A DNA stretch of 64,000 nt from Uliginosibacterium paludis (GCF_039631355.1 NZ_JBDIVF010000002.1:750084-814083); one strand, 5' to 3'; positions 7,769 to 17,084 are shown, counted from the stretch's first letter. The notes: generated by a model not told the origin, from the letters alone. Made by a program: numbers and translations.

Positions 7769-9205
7769 TTACGCCCCGGTGTTGCCACCCGCCGCCCGGA
7801 AGCGGGCCAGCGTGCGTTCGCGGGCTTCGGCGTGATCCACGACGGGCAGGGGGTAGTCTTCGCCCAGGCGCAGCCGGGTGGCCGCGAGCTCGGCTGGCTT
7901 CATCTTCCAGGGAGCGTGGATCAGTTTGTCAGGCAGCGCTGCGAGTTCGGGCACATAACGGCGGATGAACCTGCCCTGCGGATCGAATTTTTCCGACTGG
8001 GTGATCGGGTTGAAGATGCGGAACCAGGGCTGGGCGTCGCAGCCGGTGGAGGCGGCCCACTGCCAGCCGCCGTTGTTGGCGGCCAGATCGAAATCCAGCA
8101 GCCAGCGGGCGAAGAAGGCTTCGCCGCGGCGCCAGTCGATGCCCAGATCCTTGGTCAGAAAGCTGGCCGATACCATGCGCAGGCGGTTGTGCATGTAGCC
8201 GCTCTGCACCAGCTGGCGCTGAGCCGCGTCGACCAGCGGATAGCCGGTACGGCCTTCGCACCAGGCCTCGAACAGCGCGTCGGCGGCCGGACCGCTGTCC
8301 CAGCACAGCGCGTCGAACTCCGGCTTGTAGCAATGGCTGACGAGCTGGGGGTGGTTGGCCAGCAACTGCTGATAGAACTCACGCCAGACCAGCTCGGAGA
8401 GCCAGGTGTCGGCCCCTGCATGACCGCAGGCCTGGGCGTGCCGCACCAGCTCGCGGATTGACAGGGTGCCGAAGCGCAGGTGGGTGGAGAGGTAGGAGAC
8501 GCCTTTCACCGCGGGGAAATCCCGCGCTTCATGGTAGTGCTTGAGGCGTGGCCGGAAATCGTCCCACAGCGCACGGGCGCCGCTCATGCCGGCGGCCAGG
8601 CGCAGGTCGCTGGCGGCAAAACCGATCTCGGCCAGACCCGGCATGCGATGCTCGAAGGGTGCGACCGCCAGGCCGGCGGTGAAGTCAGCGACCGGCCAGG
8701 CGCCGGTGTCGCGCGGCTGCAGGGCCTTGAGCCAGGCGTTGCGGTAAGGCGTGAAGACGCCGAAAGGCTTGCCGGACTGGGTCAGGATTTCGCGCCGCTC
8801 GAAAATGACCTGGTCCTTGAAGCTGCGGAAAACGATGCCCTGATCCTTCAGCCGGGCCGCCACGGTGGCGTCGCGGGTGACGGCGTCCGGCTCGTAATCA
8901 TGGTTGGCGAACACGCTGACCACCCGGAGCTCGGCAGCCAGCCGGGGAATCTCGTCAATGGCCAGGCCGTGGCGCACGATCAGGCTGCCGCCCTGCTCAC
9001 GCAGGCGGGTGTCCAGCTCGACCAGGCTGGCGTGGATGAAGGCCACCCGGCGATCGTCGCGCGGCAAGCCGTCGAGAATGGCGCGGTCAAACACGAAACC
9101 GCAATACACCTTGCGGTGAGATTGCAGGGCGTGCGAGAGCGCGGCGTGGTCGAAGTCGCGCAGATCGCGGCGGAACCAGACAAGGGCGGCGGGATCACGG
9201 CTCAT
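7769..9205 (-). CDS. phrB: Deoxyribodipyrimidine photolyase (class I cryptochrome/photolyase family)
   Basis: A light-dependent flavoenzyme that splits cyclobutane pyrimidine dimers. At 478 residues it has normal class I length. The N-terminal antenna domain begins LVWFRRDLRDFDHAAL. The C-terminal FAD-binding domain has the clear signature TGYPLVDAAQRQLVQSGYMHNRLRM in segments, then FLTKDLGIDWRRGEAFFARWLLDFDLAANNGGWQWAASTGCDAQPWFRIFNP. The NNGGWQW and RIFNP segments are typical of CPD photolyases. It is transcribed alone, away from yqgE. I see no terminator in the 194 bases between it and the pectate lyase leader. Confidence 0.95.
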   Translation of the reverse strand: MSRDPAALVWFRRDLRDFDHAALSHALQSHRKVYCGFVFDRAILDGLPRDDRRVAFIHASLVELDTRLREQGGSLIVRHGLAIDEIPRLAAELRVVSVFANHDYEPDAVTRDATVAARLKDQGIVFRSFKDQVIFERREILTQSGKPFGVFTPYRNAWLKALQPRDTGAWPVADFTAGLAVAPFEHRMPGLAEIGFAASDLRLAAGMSGARALWDDFRPRLKHYHEARDFPAVKGVSYLSTHLRFGTLSIRELVRHAQACGHAGADTWLSELVWREFYQQLLANHPQLVSHCYKPEFDALCWDSGPAADALFEAWCEGRTGYPLVDAAQRQLVQSGYMHNRLRMVSASFLTKDLGIDWRRGEAFFARWLLDFDLAANNGGWQWAASTGCDAQPWFRIFNPITQSEKFDPQGRFIRRYVPELAALPDKLIHAPWKMKPAELAATRLRLGEDYPLPVVDHAEARERTLARFRAAGGNTGA

Positions 9206-9357
9206 GGCAGCACGGGCGGGCAGTGGCGGAGCCCGGAGTATGCCGCAAGCCGGCGACGGGCAGACCGCCTGACGGCGGGCCTCGCGCCGCCTTGCGATCT
9301 CTGCTTGACTGACAGTGGGCCGGGCGCAGCGGCGTTCGGCCGGGCAAACAGGGTAAA

Positions 9358-9927
9358 ATGGCGACCGTGCAGAACACCAACCTCACCCATCACTTCCTGA
9401 TTGCCATGCCCGGGCTGGCAGATTCCCCCTTTGAGCGTGCCGTGGTCTATCTGGCCGAGCACAACGAGGAAGGGGCGCTCGGCGTGATGATCAACCGCCC
9501 GCTCGAACTCTCGGTCAAGGAGCTGCTCGAGCGCGTCGACATTCCGCTGCAGAAGGCAGAGCGCGGTGACGAACTCGTTTATCTGGGCGGCCCGGTGCAG
9601 ACCGACCGTGGCTTCGTGCTGCATCGTCCGCTGGGCGAATGGCAGTCCAGCCTGCGCGTCAATGAAGAGCTGGCGCTGACCAGCTCCAAGGATGTGCTGC
9701 ACGCGCTGGCCGAGCGGGGCGAACCGGAAGAGGTGCTGATCGCGCTCGGCTATTCGGGCTGGAGTGCCGGGCAGCTCGAAGAAGAGCTCGCGCAGAATTC
9801 CTGGCTCACCGTGCCGGCCGATCCACGCGTGATTTTCGACGTGCCGCCCGAAGGCCGTCTGAATGCCGCAATGCAACTGCTCGGCATCGACTTCACGAAT
9901 CTTTCCGATACCGCGGGACACGCCTGA
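9358..9927 (+). CDS. yqgE: YqgE/AlgH family protein (UPF0301)
   Basis: A 189-residue cytoplasmic protein of unclear biochemical role; AlgH in Pseudomonas affects alginate and other secondary functions. Family landmarks are LTHHFLIAMPGLADSPFERAVVYLAEHNEEGALGVMINRPL in consecutive segments near the N-terminus, YLGGPVQTDRGFVLH in the middle, and ALGYSGWSAGQLEEELAQNSWL towards the end. It is the first gene of the operon yqgE-yqgF-pyrR-pyrB-pyrC', a widespread arrangement in beta- and gammaproteobacteria, with five bases to yqgF. Confidence 0.93.
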   Translation: MATVQNTNLTHHFLIAMPGLADSPFERAVVYLAEHNEEGALGVMINRPLELSVKELLERVDIPLQKAERGDELVYLGGPVQTDRGFVLHRPLGEWQSSLRVNEELALTSSKDVLHALAERGEPEEVLIALGYSGWSAGQLEEELAQNSWLTVPADPRVIFDVPPEGRLNAAMQLLGIDFTNLSDTAGHA

Positions 9928-9932
9928 ACCCG

Positions 9933-10361
9933 ATGGGCACATTGCTTGGCTTCGACTTCGGCACGGCGCGCATCGGCGTGGCCACCGGGGAGACCGAAAC
10001 CCGCATGGCGCAGGCGCTGACCGTGATCCACGGCGAAGCCAATGACCTGCGTTTTGGCGCCATCGGCAAGCTGATCGCCGAATGGCAGCCGGTCGGTCTC
10101 GTCGTGGGCCTGCCCACCGCGCTTGACGGCAGCGCCACCGACATGACGGCGCGCTGCAAGCGCTTCGCCAACCAGCTCAATGGCCGTTTCGGCCTGCCGG
10201 TGTCGCTGGTGGACGAACGCCTGTCTTCGGCCGAAGCCGAGGAAATGTTGCGTGAGGTCACCCGCAGCTGGCGCGAGCGCAAGCAGAATCTCGACGCGCT
10301 CGCGGCCCAGCGCATCCTGCAAAGTTATCTCGACTCGAAAGCACACGATGAACCTGCCTGA
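9933..10361 (+). CDS. yqgF: Putative pre-16S rRNA nuclease / Holliday junction resolvase-like YqgF
   Basis: A 142-residue RNase H-fold nuclease. YqgF is implicated in processing the 5' end of 16S rRNA and was earlier proposed as a Holliday junction resolvase (RuvX). The fold begins LLGFDFGTARIGVATGE with the catalytic Asp. Further conserved parts are GLVVGLPTALDGSATDMTARCKRFANQL and VSLVDERLSSAEAEEML, with the acidic active-site residues. Its 3' end overlaps the pyrR start by 14 bases, which implies translational coupling. Confidence 0.94.
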   Translation: MGTLLGFDFGTARIGVATGETETRMAQALTVIHGEANDLRFGAIGKLIAEWQPVGLVVGLPTALDGSATDMTARCKRFANQLNGRFGLPVSLVDERLSSAEAEEMLREVTRSWRERKQNLDALAAQRILQSYLDSKAHDEPA

Positions 10362-10848
10362 CGCCCAACAGCTCTGCGAACGACTCGCAGCGCTGATCAA
10401 ACCCTGCCTGCGGCCCGATACCGCGCTGGTCGGCATCCACTCCGGCGGCGCCTGGGTGGCCGAATACCTGCACGCCGCGCTGGGCATCCAGGCCCCGCTG
10501 GGCAGCATCGACGTGGCGTTCTATCGTGACGACTACGGCTCGCGCGGCCTGCATGCCAGCCCGCAGAAATCCGATATTCCCTTCGACGTGCAGGAGCGCC
10601 ACATCATCCTGGTCGACGATGTGCTCTACACCGGCCGCACCACCCGCGCCGCGCTCAACGAGCTCTTCGACTACGGCCGCCCCGGCAACATCGAGCTCGC
10701 GGTGCTGGCAGACCGCGGCGAGCGCCAGCTGCCGATCGCACCCGCCTACTGCGCCTGGGTGCTTGAAGAACGCCTTCCGGCCGGCAGCAAGCTCGCGCTC
10801 GTTCGCGCTGCTTCCGGCGAACTTTCCCTGGAGCTGAAGCATGCTTAA
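10348..10848 (+). CDS. pyrR: PyrR, uracil phosphoribosyltransferase-type pyrimidine operon protein
   Basis: A 166-residue type I phosphoribosyltransferase. The PRPP-binding loop ILVDDVLYTGRTTRAALNEL is intact and the N-terminal LVGIHSGGAWVAEYL matches PyrR. In Gram-positives PyrR is an RNA-binding attenuator. In Pseudomonas-type pyrR-pyrB-pyrC' operons it is a UPRTase homologue whose regulatory role is less certain. The ATG at 10348 is chosen because it matches the family N-terminus (MNLPDAQQLCERLAALI) and gives overlap with yqgF. It overlaps pyrB by 8 bases. I see no attenuator-like leader before the operon. Confidence 0.93.
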   Translation: MNLPDAQQLCERLAALIKPCLRPDTALVGIHSGGAWVAEYLHAALGIQAPLGSIDVAFYRDDYGSRGLHASPQKSDIPFDVQERHIILVDDVLYTGRTTRAALNELFDYGRPGNIELAVLADRGERQLPIAPAYCAWVLEERLPAGSKLALVRAASGELSLELKHA

Positions 10849-11803
10849 TCCCCAGCTGTCGGCCGATGGCCGCCTCAAGCATCTGATCACGCTCGACGGC
10901 CTGCCCAAGTCGGTGCTGACGCAGATTCTCGATACCGCCGCACCCTTCACCGAGGTCGCCGAGCGCGAGGTCAAGAAGGTGCCGCTGCTGCGCGGCAAGA
11001 GCGTGTTCAACGTGTTCTTCGAGAACAGCACGCGCACCCGCACCACCTTCGAGATCGCGGCTAAGCGCCTCTCGGCTGACGTGATCAACCTCAACGTGTC
11101 GACCAGCTCGACTTCCAAGGGCGAAACCCTGCTCGACACGGTCGACAACCTCTGCGCGATGGGCGCAGACATGTTCGTGATGCGCCATGCCTCCTCCGGC
11201 GCGCCCTACCTGCTGGCCCAGCATCTGCGCAACACCGGGCGCGAGCACATCAGCGTGGTCAATGCCGGCGATGGCCGCCATGCGCACCCCACCCAGGGGC
11301 TGCTCGACATGTACACCATCCGCCACTACAAGAAGGACTTCACCAATCTGACCGTGGCGGTCGTGGGCGACGTGTTGCACTCGCGCGTGGCGCGTTCCGA
11401 GATCGCCGCGCTGACCACGCTTGGCGTGCCGGAAGTGCGCGTAATCGGGCCGAAAACGCTGCTGCCGACCGATGTCGAGCGCATGGGCGTGCGCGTCTTC
11501 CATAACATGGAAGAAGGCCTCAGGGGTGTGGATGTGGTGATGATGCTGCGCCTGCAGAACGAACGCATGCAGGGCGCGCTGCTCCCCTCCAGCCAGGAGT
11601 ACTTCAAGTTCTACGGCCTGACCGAAGAGAAGCTGGCGCTGGCCGCGAAAGATGCCATCGTCCTGCACCCGGGGCCGATGAACCGCGGTGTGGAAATCGA
11701 TTCGGCGGTGGCTGACGGCGCCAATGCGGTGATCCTGCCGCAGGTGACTTTCGGCATCGCGGTGCGGATGGCGGTGATGAGCATGCTGGCGGCGGGGAAC
11801 TGA
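10841..11803 (+). CDS. pyrB: Aspartate carbamoyltransferase catalytic subunit
   Basis: Catalyses carbamoyl phosphate plus aspartate to carbamoyl aspartate, the committed step of pyrimidine synthesis. The 320 residues include the carbamoyl-phosphate motif FFENSTRTRTTFE, the loop VSTSSTSKGETLLDT, the segment MFVMRHASSGAPYLLAQ, and VNAGDGRHAHPTQGLLDMYTI, all diagnostic. LHPGPMNRGVEIDS lies near the C-terminus. There is no pyrI regulatory subunit. In this operon type PyrB assembles with the inactive dihydroorotase-like PyrC', encoded four bases downstream. Confidence 0.97.
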   Translation: MLNPQLSADGRLKHLITLDGLPKSVLTQILDTAAPFTEVAEREVKKVPLLRGKSVFNVFFENSTRTRTTFEIAAKRLSADVINLNVSTSSTSKGETLLDTVDNLCAMGADMFVMRHASSGAPYLLAQHLRNTGREHISVVNAGDGRHAHPTQGLLDMYTIRHYKKDFTNLTVAVVGDVLHSRVARSEIAALTTLGVPEVRVIGPKTLLPTDVERMGVRVFHNMEEGLRGVDVVMMLRLQNERMQGALLPSSQEYFKFYGLTEEKLALAAKDAIVLHPGPMNRGVEIDSAVADGANAVILPQVTFGIAVRMAVMSMLAAGN

Positions 11804-11807
11804 ACTG

Positions 11808-13082
11808 ATGAATATCCAGATTGCAAACGGCCGCGTGATCGACCCGGCCAACCAGATCGATGCGCTGCAGGACGTCTTCATCATTGACGGCAAGATCGCC
11901 GCGCTGGGCGCTGCCCCGGCCGGTTTTGCCGCCGACAGGGTGATCGATGCCAAAGGCCTGATCGTGGCGCCCGGACTGGTGGATCTGTCGGCTCGCCTGC
12001 GCGAGCCGGGCTTCGAATACCGCGCCACACTGGAGTCCGAAATGCAGGCGGCGATGGCCGGCGGCATCACCAGCCTGGCCTGCCCGCCGGACACCGATCC
12101 GGTGCTCGACGAGCCGGGTCTGGTCGAGATGCTCTGCTTCCGTGCCCGCAAGCTCAATTGTGCCCACGTCTATCCGGTCGGCGCCCTCACAAACGGGCTC
12201 AAGGGCGAACGCATCACCGAGATGGCCGAGCTGGTCGAAGCCGGTTGCGTGGCCTTCGGTCAGGCCAACACGCCGGTGCGTGATACCCAGGTGCTGATGC
12301 GGGCGATGCAGTATGCGGCGACCTTCGATTTCCGCGTCTGGCTTCAGCCGGTGGATCCCTGGCTGGGCAAATCCGGTGTGGCGCATGACGGCGAAGTCGC
12401 TTCCCGCCTCGGTCTGACCGCGATTCCGGTCGAAGCCGAGACCATCGAGCTCGACAAGCACCTGCGCCTTGCGCGCCTGACCGGCGTGAAGCTGCACATC
12501 ACCCGCATCTCGTCTGCCTCCGCGCTGGAAGCGATTCGCCGTGCGCGTTCGGAAGGGCTGGACGTGACCTGCGACATCGCCGCCCACCATCTGCATCTGT
12601 GCGACATGGACATCGGCTATTTCGACCCGCAGTGCTATGTGGTGCCGCCGCTGCGCGGCCAGCGCGACCGCGCCGCGCTGCGTGCGGGCCTCGCATCCGG
12701 CGAGATCAACGCGGTCTGCTCCGACCACACGCCGGTGGATGACGATGGCAAGCAGGCGCCCTTTGCCGAATCCGAGCCAGGCATGACCGGCCTTGAACTG
12801 CTGCTGCCGCTGGTGATCAAGTGGGCGCGCGAAGACCGTGTGCCGCTGGCCGATGCGCTGGCCCGCGTCACCGCCAATGCCGCCGGCATCATGGGGATTA
12901 CCAAGGGCGGTCATCTTGGCGTCGGCGCCCGCGCGGACGTGGTGATCTTCGATGCCGAAGGCGAGCAGGTCCTGAGTCGCGAGCAGCTGAAGAGCCAGGG
13001 CAAGAACACGCCCTTCCTCGGTATGCCCCTGCCGGGCGTGGTGCGCCACACCCTGGTTGAAGGCCGCGTGATGTTCGGCTGA
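11808..13082 (+). CDS. pyrC': Non-catalytic dihydroorotase-like protein (PyrC'/PyrX)
   Basis: A 424-residue amidohydrolase-fold protein of the dihydroorotase family. The metal-binding HxH expected in PGLVDxHxHLREPG reads APGLVDLSARLREPG, so both His are gone. The usual His before the HISTA-like helix reads LHITRISSASAL, and the QPVDP segment replaces the His of the usual HAED-type motif. One late Asp survives in CSDHTP. These losses predict no dihydroorotase activity. In Pseudomonas the equivalent PyrC' is needed structurally for the PyrB dodecamer. An active dihydroorotase must therefore be encoded elsewhere. A terminator follows. Confidence 0.93.
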   Translation: MNIQIANGRVIDPANQIDALQDVFIIDGKIAALGAAPAGFAADRVIDAKGLIVAPGLVDLSARLREPGFEYRATLESEMQAAMAGGITSLACPPDTDPVLDEPGLVEMLCFRARKLNCAHVYPVGALTNGLKGERITEMAELVEAGCVAFGQANTPVRDTQVLMRAMQYAATFDFRVWLQPVDPWLGKSGVAHDGEVASRLGLTAIPVEAETIELDKHLRLARLTGVKLHITRISSASALEAIRRARSEGLDVTCDIAAHHLHLCDMDIGYFDPQCYVVPPLRGQRDRAALRAGLASGEINAVCSDHTPVDDDGKQAPFAESEPGMTGLELLLPLVIKWAREDRVPLADALARVTANAAGIMGITKGGHLGVGARADVVIFDAEGEQVLSREQLKSQGKNTPFLGMPLPGVVRHTLVEGRVMFG

Positions 13083-13104
13083 AACCGTTTGAAGCCGGCA
13101 TGAA

Positions 13105-13131
13105 AAAGGGGCGCCCGACGGGCGCCCCTTT
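13105..13131. terminator. Intrinsic terminator between the pyr operon and the S8 autotransporter
   Basis: A 12-bp stem (AAAGGGGCGCCC and its complement) with a 3-nt loop and A/T flanks, usable from both sides; the two genes converge here. Confidence 0.92.
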
Positions 13132-13148
13132 CCGTTTCCAGCGTCGGC

Positions 13149-15440
13149 TCAGAAGCGGGTATTCCAGCGGGCGCTCACGCCGGCGTCATCATGACCGCGC
13201 AGATTGCCGGCATCCTGCCGGTAGCTCGCCTGCAGCAGCAGTTCGCTCTGGTGGCTTGCGGGCATGCGGTAGCCGATGCGGTGATCCAGCTCGCGCCCGG
13301 TCGGTGCGAGGCTGACCCAGTCGGTCTGCTGGAAGGGCTCGCCGTCTTCCGCGATCTGCGTGGAGACCACGCCGATGCGGCCGCTGCTGACGCGCAGGGG
13401 CTGGCTGATCCCAAAGCTGAGGCGATCCCCCTTGCGCCACAGTTCCTGCTCCTGATAGCTCAGGCTCCAGTGCGTGCTGCGCAGCGTATCGGTGCCGGCG
13501 AACATGCCGCTGGACTGATTGCTGCGGGTGCTGACCACGCCGCCTTCGAGCAGCATCCGGCGGCGCTCGTTGAGGCGCAGGCCCAGCGAGGCGCCGTAGC
13601 CGAGGCTTTCGTTGCGGCCGAGGCTGATCGCCGAACTCCTGTCATAGGTGCTGCCGAGCAGACCGTGGGGTTCGCTCAGCGTGCTGACAATCACCCCGGC
13701 ATCAAGGAAGCGGTTGAGACGGTAGTCCAGGCCCGCCCGCAGGCTGCGTCCTTCCGGCATGTTCCAGGCATTCGCCACATCACCCGCCGGGCTGGCGGTG
13801 CTGCTCCAGCTCAGGGCGAAGCGTGTGCGTTCGTTCAGGCGCATGCCGGCGGCGACCAGGCTGCCGCCCTGGGCCAGGCTGACCAGCCCGGGCGAGGCGG
13901 CATCGTGCGCCAGCAGGGCAAGGCCGGCGTCCTCCGTCAGCGCGCGGGTCCAGGCGTACTGCGCCGGATAGCCCTGACCGAAGGCCAGGGTATTGCCGCT
14001 GCGTGGGTCGGCCAGCAAGGCGAAGCCCTGCTGGCGGAAATTGACGCGCTCCTCGTTGAAGCCGAACTCGCCGCGATGATCCGCCGCCCGGTCGACGCCG
14101 GATTGCCAGTAGGCCAGCTCGCGGCCATCGGCCAGCGTGACGCGCCGGGGACCGGTGTTCACATTGCTCGGCAGCGCGTTGAGGCTGGCCGCCGTCGAGG
14201 GCGAGCGGATCAGCCCCGCCAGATTGACGCTGAAATTGCGCGCGTAGCTGTCCAGCGCGGTGTAGTTCGCGAGGCTCGCCTGCACGGCCGACAGGCTGCC
14301 CAGCGCGCCACCGGTGATCAGCGCGCCGGTGAGGCTGCTGACCGCGATCGTGCTGCCGTTGGCGCGGGTGACGGTGAGCGTGCCGACCGGCTGGAAAGCC
14401 TTGGCGAGATTCACCAGACCCATGCCATAGGTGCCGTCCGCACCGGCTGCACCCAGATCGGTTGAGGTGGCCAGCAGCAGATCGATGGCGGTGCCACGGG
14501 TCCGCAGGATGGGCCAGGCGGACTGCACCAGCAGCAGCGAGCCGCTTACCACTGGTGCTGCCATCGAAGTGCCCGACCAGTAGGACCAGGCGCTCGTGCC
14601 GGCCGTAGTGTAGGGCGCGAGGATGGCTTCGCCCGGCGCCACCAGCCAGCGTGCGGAATAGTTCGTGGCCTGGCCTGCCGTATTCACCAGCTTGCCGCTG
14701 CCCGGCGTGTTGCTGAAGGAGGATTTCGTGTTGGTCGGGCTCACCGAGCCGGCGAAAACCAGCCGGCTGATCGCCTGTGCCGTCAGGCCGGTGGTGTTCG
14801 CGCCGTTGAGCAGCGCGACATTGCTGTTGCCACCGGCCCAGACGATCACCGCGCCCTTCGAGGTGGCGTAGTTGATCGCCGACACGATGTCGGCCGTGTT
14901 GCCATAGGTGATCGACACATTGATCACCATCGCGCCGGCGTCAGCCGCCTTGCGCACGCCATTGGCCACGTCGGTGCTGTAGCCGCTGCCGGCCGCGTTG
15001 AGCACCTTCTCGGCCAGGATATTGGCATTCGGTGCCACGCTGATCACGCTGCCGGCGGTGGTGGTGTAGCCGCCATAGCTGGTGGTCCAGGCAAATTTGG
15101 CATTGCCCGCCGCGATCTCGGCGACGGCGGTGCCGTGGGAATTGTCATCGCGGAAGCCATTGCTGCAGCGGAAGCTGACCGCCGCACAGCTGCTCAGTGC
15201 TTGCGAGACCTGGCCGCTCGCGAACACCGGGTGGGTCGGATTGATGCCGGTGTCGACCACGCCCAGCATCTGCCCGGTGCCCCAGTTGGCGGCGGACATC
15301 ACCGTATCGCTGACGCCGATCTGCCTGAGCCAGGGCGCGTAGGTCGCCGCGCTGGCCGCGCCGGCCGGCAGGATCAGCGCCAGCAGCAGGACGGCAGGTT
15401 TGCGAACGGGGGGGCGGGTGCGTGCGTGCGTTGAAGCCAT
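13149..15440 (-). CDS. Subtilisin-like (S8) serine protease with C-terminal outer-membrane barrel (autotransporter-like)
   Basis: A 763-residue protein with a strong ribosome site (GAGGAGAG). It has a signal peptide ending AGAASA, an S8 peptidase domain at about 33-350, a linker, then a region from about 470 made of alternating beta strands that ends in WNTRF with a C-terminal Phe, as outer-membrane barrels do. The catalytic triad is intact: Asp63 (GVVDTGI), His102 (NSHGTAV) and Ser292 (SGTSMAAP), with oxyanion Asn205. It is probably exported as a type V autotransporter acting on proteins at or outside the surface. The passenger is short compared with SphB1-like proteins. The barrel assignment is by pattern only. 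Confidence 0.88.
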   Translation of the reverse strand: MASTHARTRPPVRKPAVLLLALILPAGAASAATYAPWLRQIGVSDTVMSAANWGTGQMLGVVDTGINPTHPVFASGQVSQALSSCAAVSFRCSNGFRDDNSHGTAVAEIAAGNAKFAWTTSYGGYTTTAGSVISVAPNANILAEKVLNAAGSGYSTDVANGVRKAADAGAMVINVSITYGNTADIVSAINYATSKGAVIVWAGGNSNVALLNGANTTGLTAQAISRLVFAGSVSPTNTKSSFSNTPGSGKLVNTAGQATNYSARWLVAPGEAILAPYTTAGTSAWSYWSGTSMAAPVVSGSLLLVQSAWPILRTRGTAIDLLLATSTDLGAAGADGTYGMGLVNLAKAFQPVGTLTVTRANGSTIAVSSLTGALITGGALGSLSAVQASLANYTALDSYARNFSVNLAGLIRSPSTAASLNALPSNVNTGPRRVTLADGRELAYWQSGVDRAADHRGEFGFNEERVNFRQQGFALLADPRSGNTLAFGQGYPAQYAWTRALTEDAGLALLAHDAASPGLVSLAQGGSLVAAGMRLNERTRFALSWSSTASPAGDVANAWNMPEGRSLRAGLDYRLNRFLDAGVIVSTLSEPHGLLGSTYDRSSAISLGRNESLGYGASLGLRLNERRRMLLEGGVVSTRSNQSSGMFAGTDTLRSTHWSLSYQEQELWRKGDRLSFGISQPLRVSSGRIGVVSTQIAEDGEPFQQTDWVSLAPTGRELDHRIGYRMPASHQSELLLQASYRQDAGNLRGHDDAGVSARWNTRF

Positions 15441-15777
15441 GGTCTCTCCTCTTCGGTGGCCGTCGCGCGGGCGTGCGGGCAGGACGACAGGAGGCCCAGA
15501 CCAGTTGGCTGGAGCATTCCGGCGGTCCCGCTGTCATGGCTTGCGCTTTAGACCGGTAACTTTGCGGCCCCGCCTTTCGACGGGTGTGCCTTTTTCGATG
15601 TGCAACCCAAGCTAGCAAGCGGTTTTTCCGAAGGCAAGGCAGCTACAAAAATTGACAAAAATCAGTGGCTTGCGCCATGAAGGCCGCCGGGCGCCCATGC
15701 TCGCTGCCATTCCCGAGGATTGTTTGTAGAATGGGGGGCTCATCCCCTTGCCTTCCAATCTCACAACAGGACTGACC

Positions 15778-17010
15778 ATGACCAAGCTTTTCATCGAGGA
15801 TCTCGATCTCGCCGGCAAGCGCGTGCTGATGCGCGTCGACTTCAACGTGCCGGTGAACAACGGCGTTGTTGAAAGCGACAAGCGCATCCGTGCCGCCCTG
15901 CCGACCATCAAGTACGCGCTGGACAAGGGCGCTTCCGTCGTCCTCATGTCGCACCTCGGCCGCCCCGATGGCAAGGTCGTCGCCAAGTGCACGCTGGCCC
16001 CGGTGGCCGAGCGTCTGGAAAAACTGCTGGGCCGCCCGGTGAAGTTCCTGTCCGACTGCGTCGGCGCCGAAATCGAAGCCGTGACCAGCAAGCTCGCCGC
16101 CGGCGAAGTGGTGCTGCTCGAAAATGTGCGCTACCACCTGGAAGAAGAAGGCAAGGTCAAGGACAAGGAAGGCAACGTCACCAAGGCCACGCCGGAAGCC
16201 ATCGAAGCCTTCCGCGCAGCGCTGTCGCGTCATGGCGACGTGTTCGTGCTGGACGCCTTCGGCACCGCGCACCGCGCACACAGCTCGGTGGTCGGCATCA
16301 ATCTGCCGCGCGCTTCCGGCCTGCTGCTGAAGAAGGAACTCGATTTCCTCGGTGAAGCCGTGAACAAGCCGGTGCGCCCGCTGGTGGCGATCATTGGCGG
16401 CTCGAAGATCTCCGGCAAGATCGATGTGATCGAAGCGCTGCTGCCGAAGGTCGACAAGCTCCTGATCGGTGGCGGCATGGCTTTCACCTTCCTCAAGGCA
16501 CAAGGCTATGAAGTCGGCAACTCGCTGTGCGAGAACGACAAGGTTGAACTCGCGAAGAGCCTGATGGCCAAGGCCGGCGACAAGCTGGTGCTGCCGATCG
16601 ACACCATGGTCACGAAGAAGCTGGACTTCGGCGCCCGCACGCTGGATGGCCTCGTCGAAGTCGCTTCCACCGCCATCCCGGCGGATCAGGAAGGCGTCGA
16701 TATCGGCTCCAAGAGCGCTGCGCTCTACGCTGACATCATCCGTGGCGCGAAGACCGTGCTGTGGAACGGCCCGATGGGCGTGTTCGAGATCGACGCTTCG
16801 GCTGTTGGCACCTACGCCGTGGCCAACGCGCTGACCGAAGCGACCGCCAAGGGCGCGATCACCGTGGTCGGTGGTGGTGACTCCGTGGCGGCTGTGGAAA
16901 AGGCCGGTCTGGAGGACCAGGTCTCGCACGTCTCCACCGGTGGTGGTGCATCGCTGGAGTTCCTCGAAGGCAAGGCGCTGCCGGGCGTGGAAGCGCTGAG
17001 CGACAAGTAA
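15778..17010 (+). CDS. pgk: Phosphoglycerate kinase
   Basis: Interconverts 1,3-bisphosphoglycerate plus ADP and 3-phosphoglycerate plus ATP in glycolysis and the Calvin cycle. It is 410 residues. Diagnostic segments are KRVLMRVDFNVP with substrate-binding Asp and Asn, MSHLGRPDG, ENVRYH, FGTAHRAHSSVVG, AIIGGSKISGKIDVIEALL, the nucleotide-binding GGGMAFTFL, WNGPMGVFE and GGGDSVAAVEKAG near the end. The start at 15778 (MTKLFIEDLDL) fits the family and has an AGGACTG ribosome site. It stands alone; the common neighbours gap, pyk and fba are not in the window. Confidence 0.98.
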   Translation: MTKLFIEDLDLAGKRVLMRVDFNVPVNNGVVESDKRIRAALPTIKYALDKGASVVLMSHLGRPDGKVVAKCTLAPVAERLEKLLGRPVKFLSDCVGAEIEAVTSKLAAGEVVLLENVRYHLEEEGKVKDKEGNVTKATPEAIEAFRAALSRHGDVFVLDAFGTAHRAHSSVVGINLPRASGLLLKKELDFLGEAVNKPVRPLVAIIGGSKISGKIDVIEALLPKVDKLLIGGGMAFTFLKAQGYEVGNSLCENDKVELAKSLMAKAGDKLVLPIDTMVTKKLDFGARTLDGLVEVASTAIPADQEGVDIGSKSAALYADIIRGAKTVLWNGPMGVFEIDASAVGTYAVANALTEATAKGAITVVGGGDSVAAVEKAGLEDQVSHVSTGGGASLEFLEGKALPGVEALSDK

Positions 17011-17029
17011 TCGCAGCAAGGCTTCATGA

Positions 17030-17058
17030 AAAAGGCCCGCCGGATTGGCGGGCCTTTT
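17030..17058. terminator. Intrinsic terminator between pgk and the HDOD gene
   Basis: AAAAGGCCCGCC and its complement form a 12-bp stem with a 5-nt loop; convergent genes share it. Confidence 0.92.
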
Positions 17059-17084
17059 GTTTTTCGGTGCGACCCTGACGGGTG

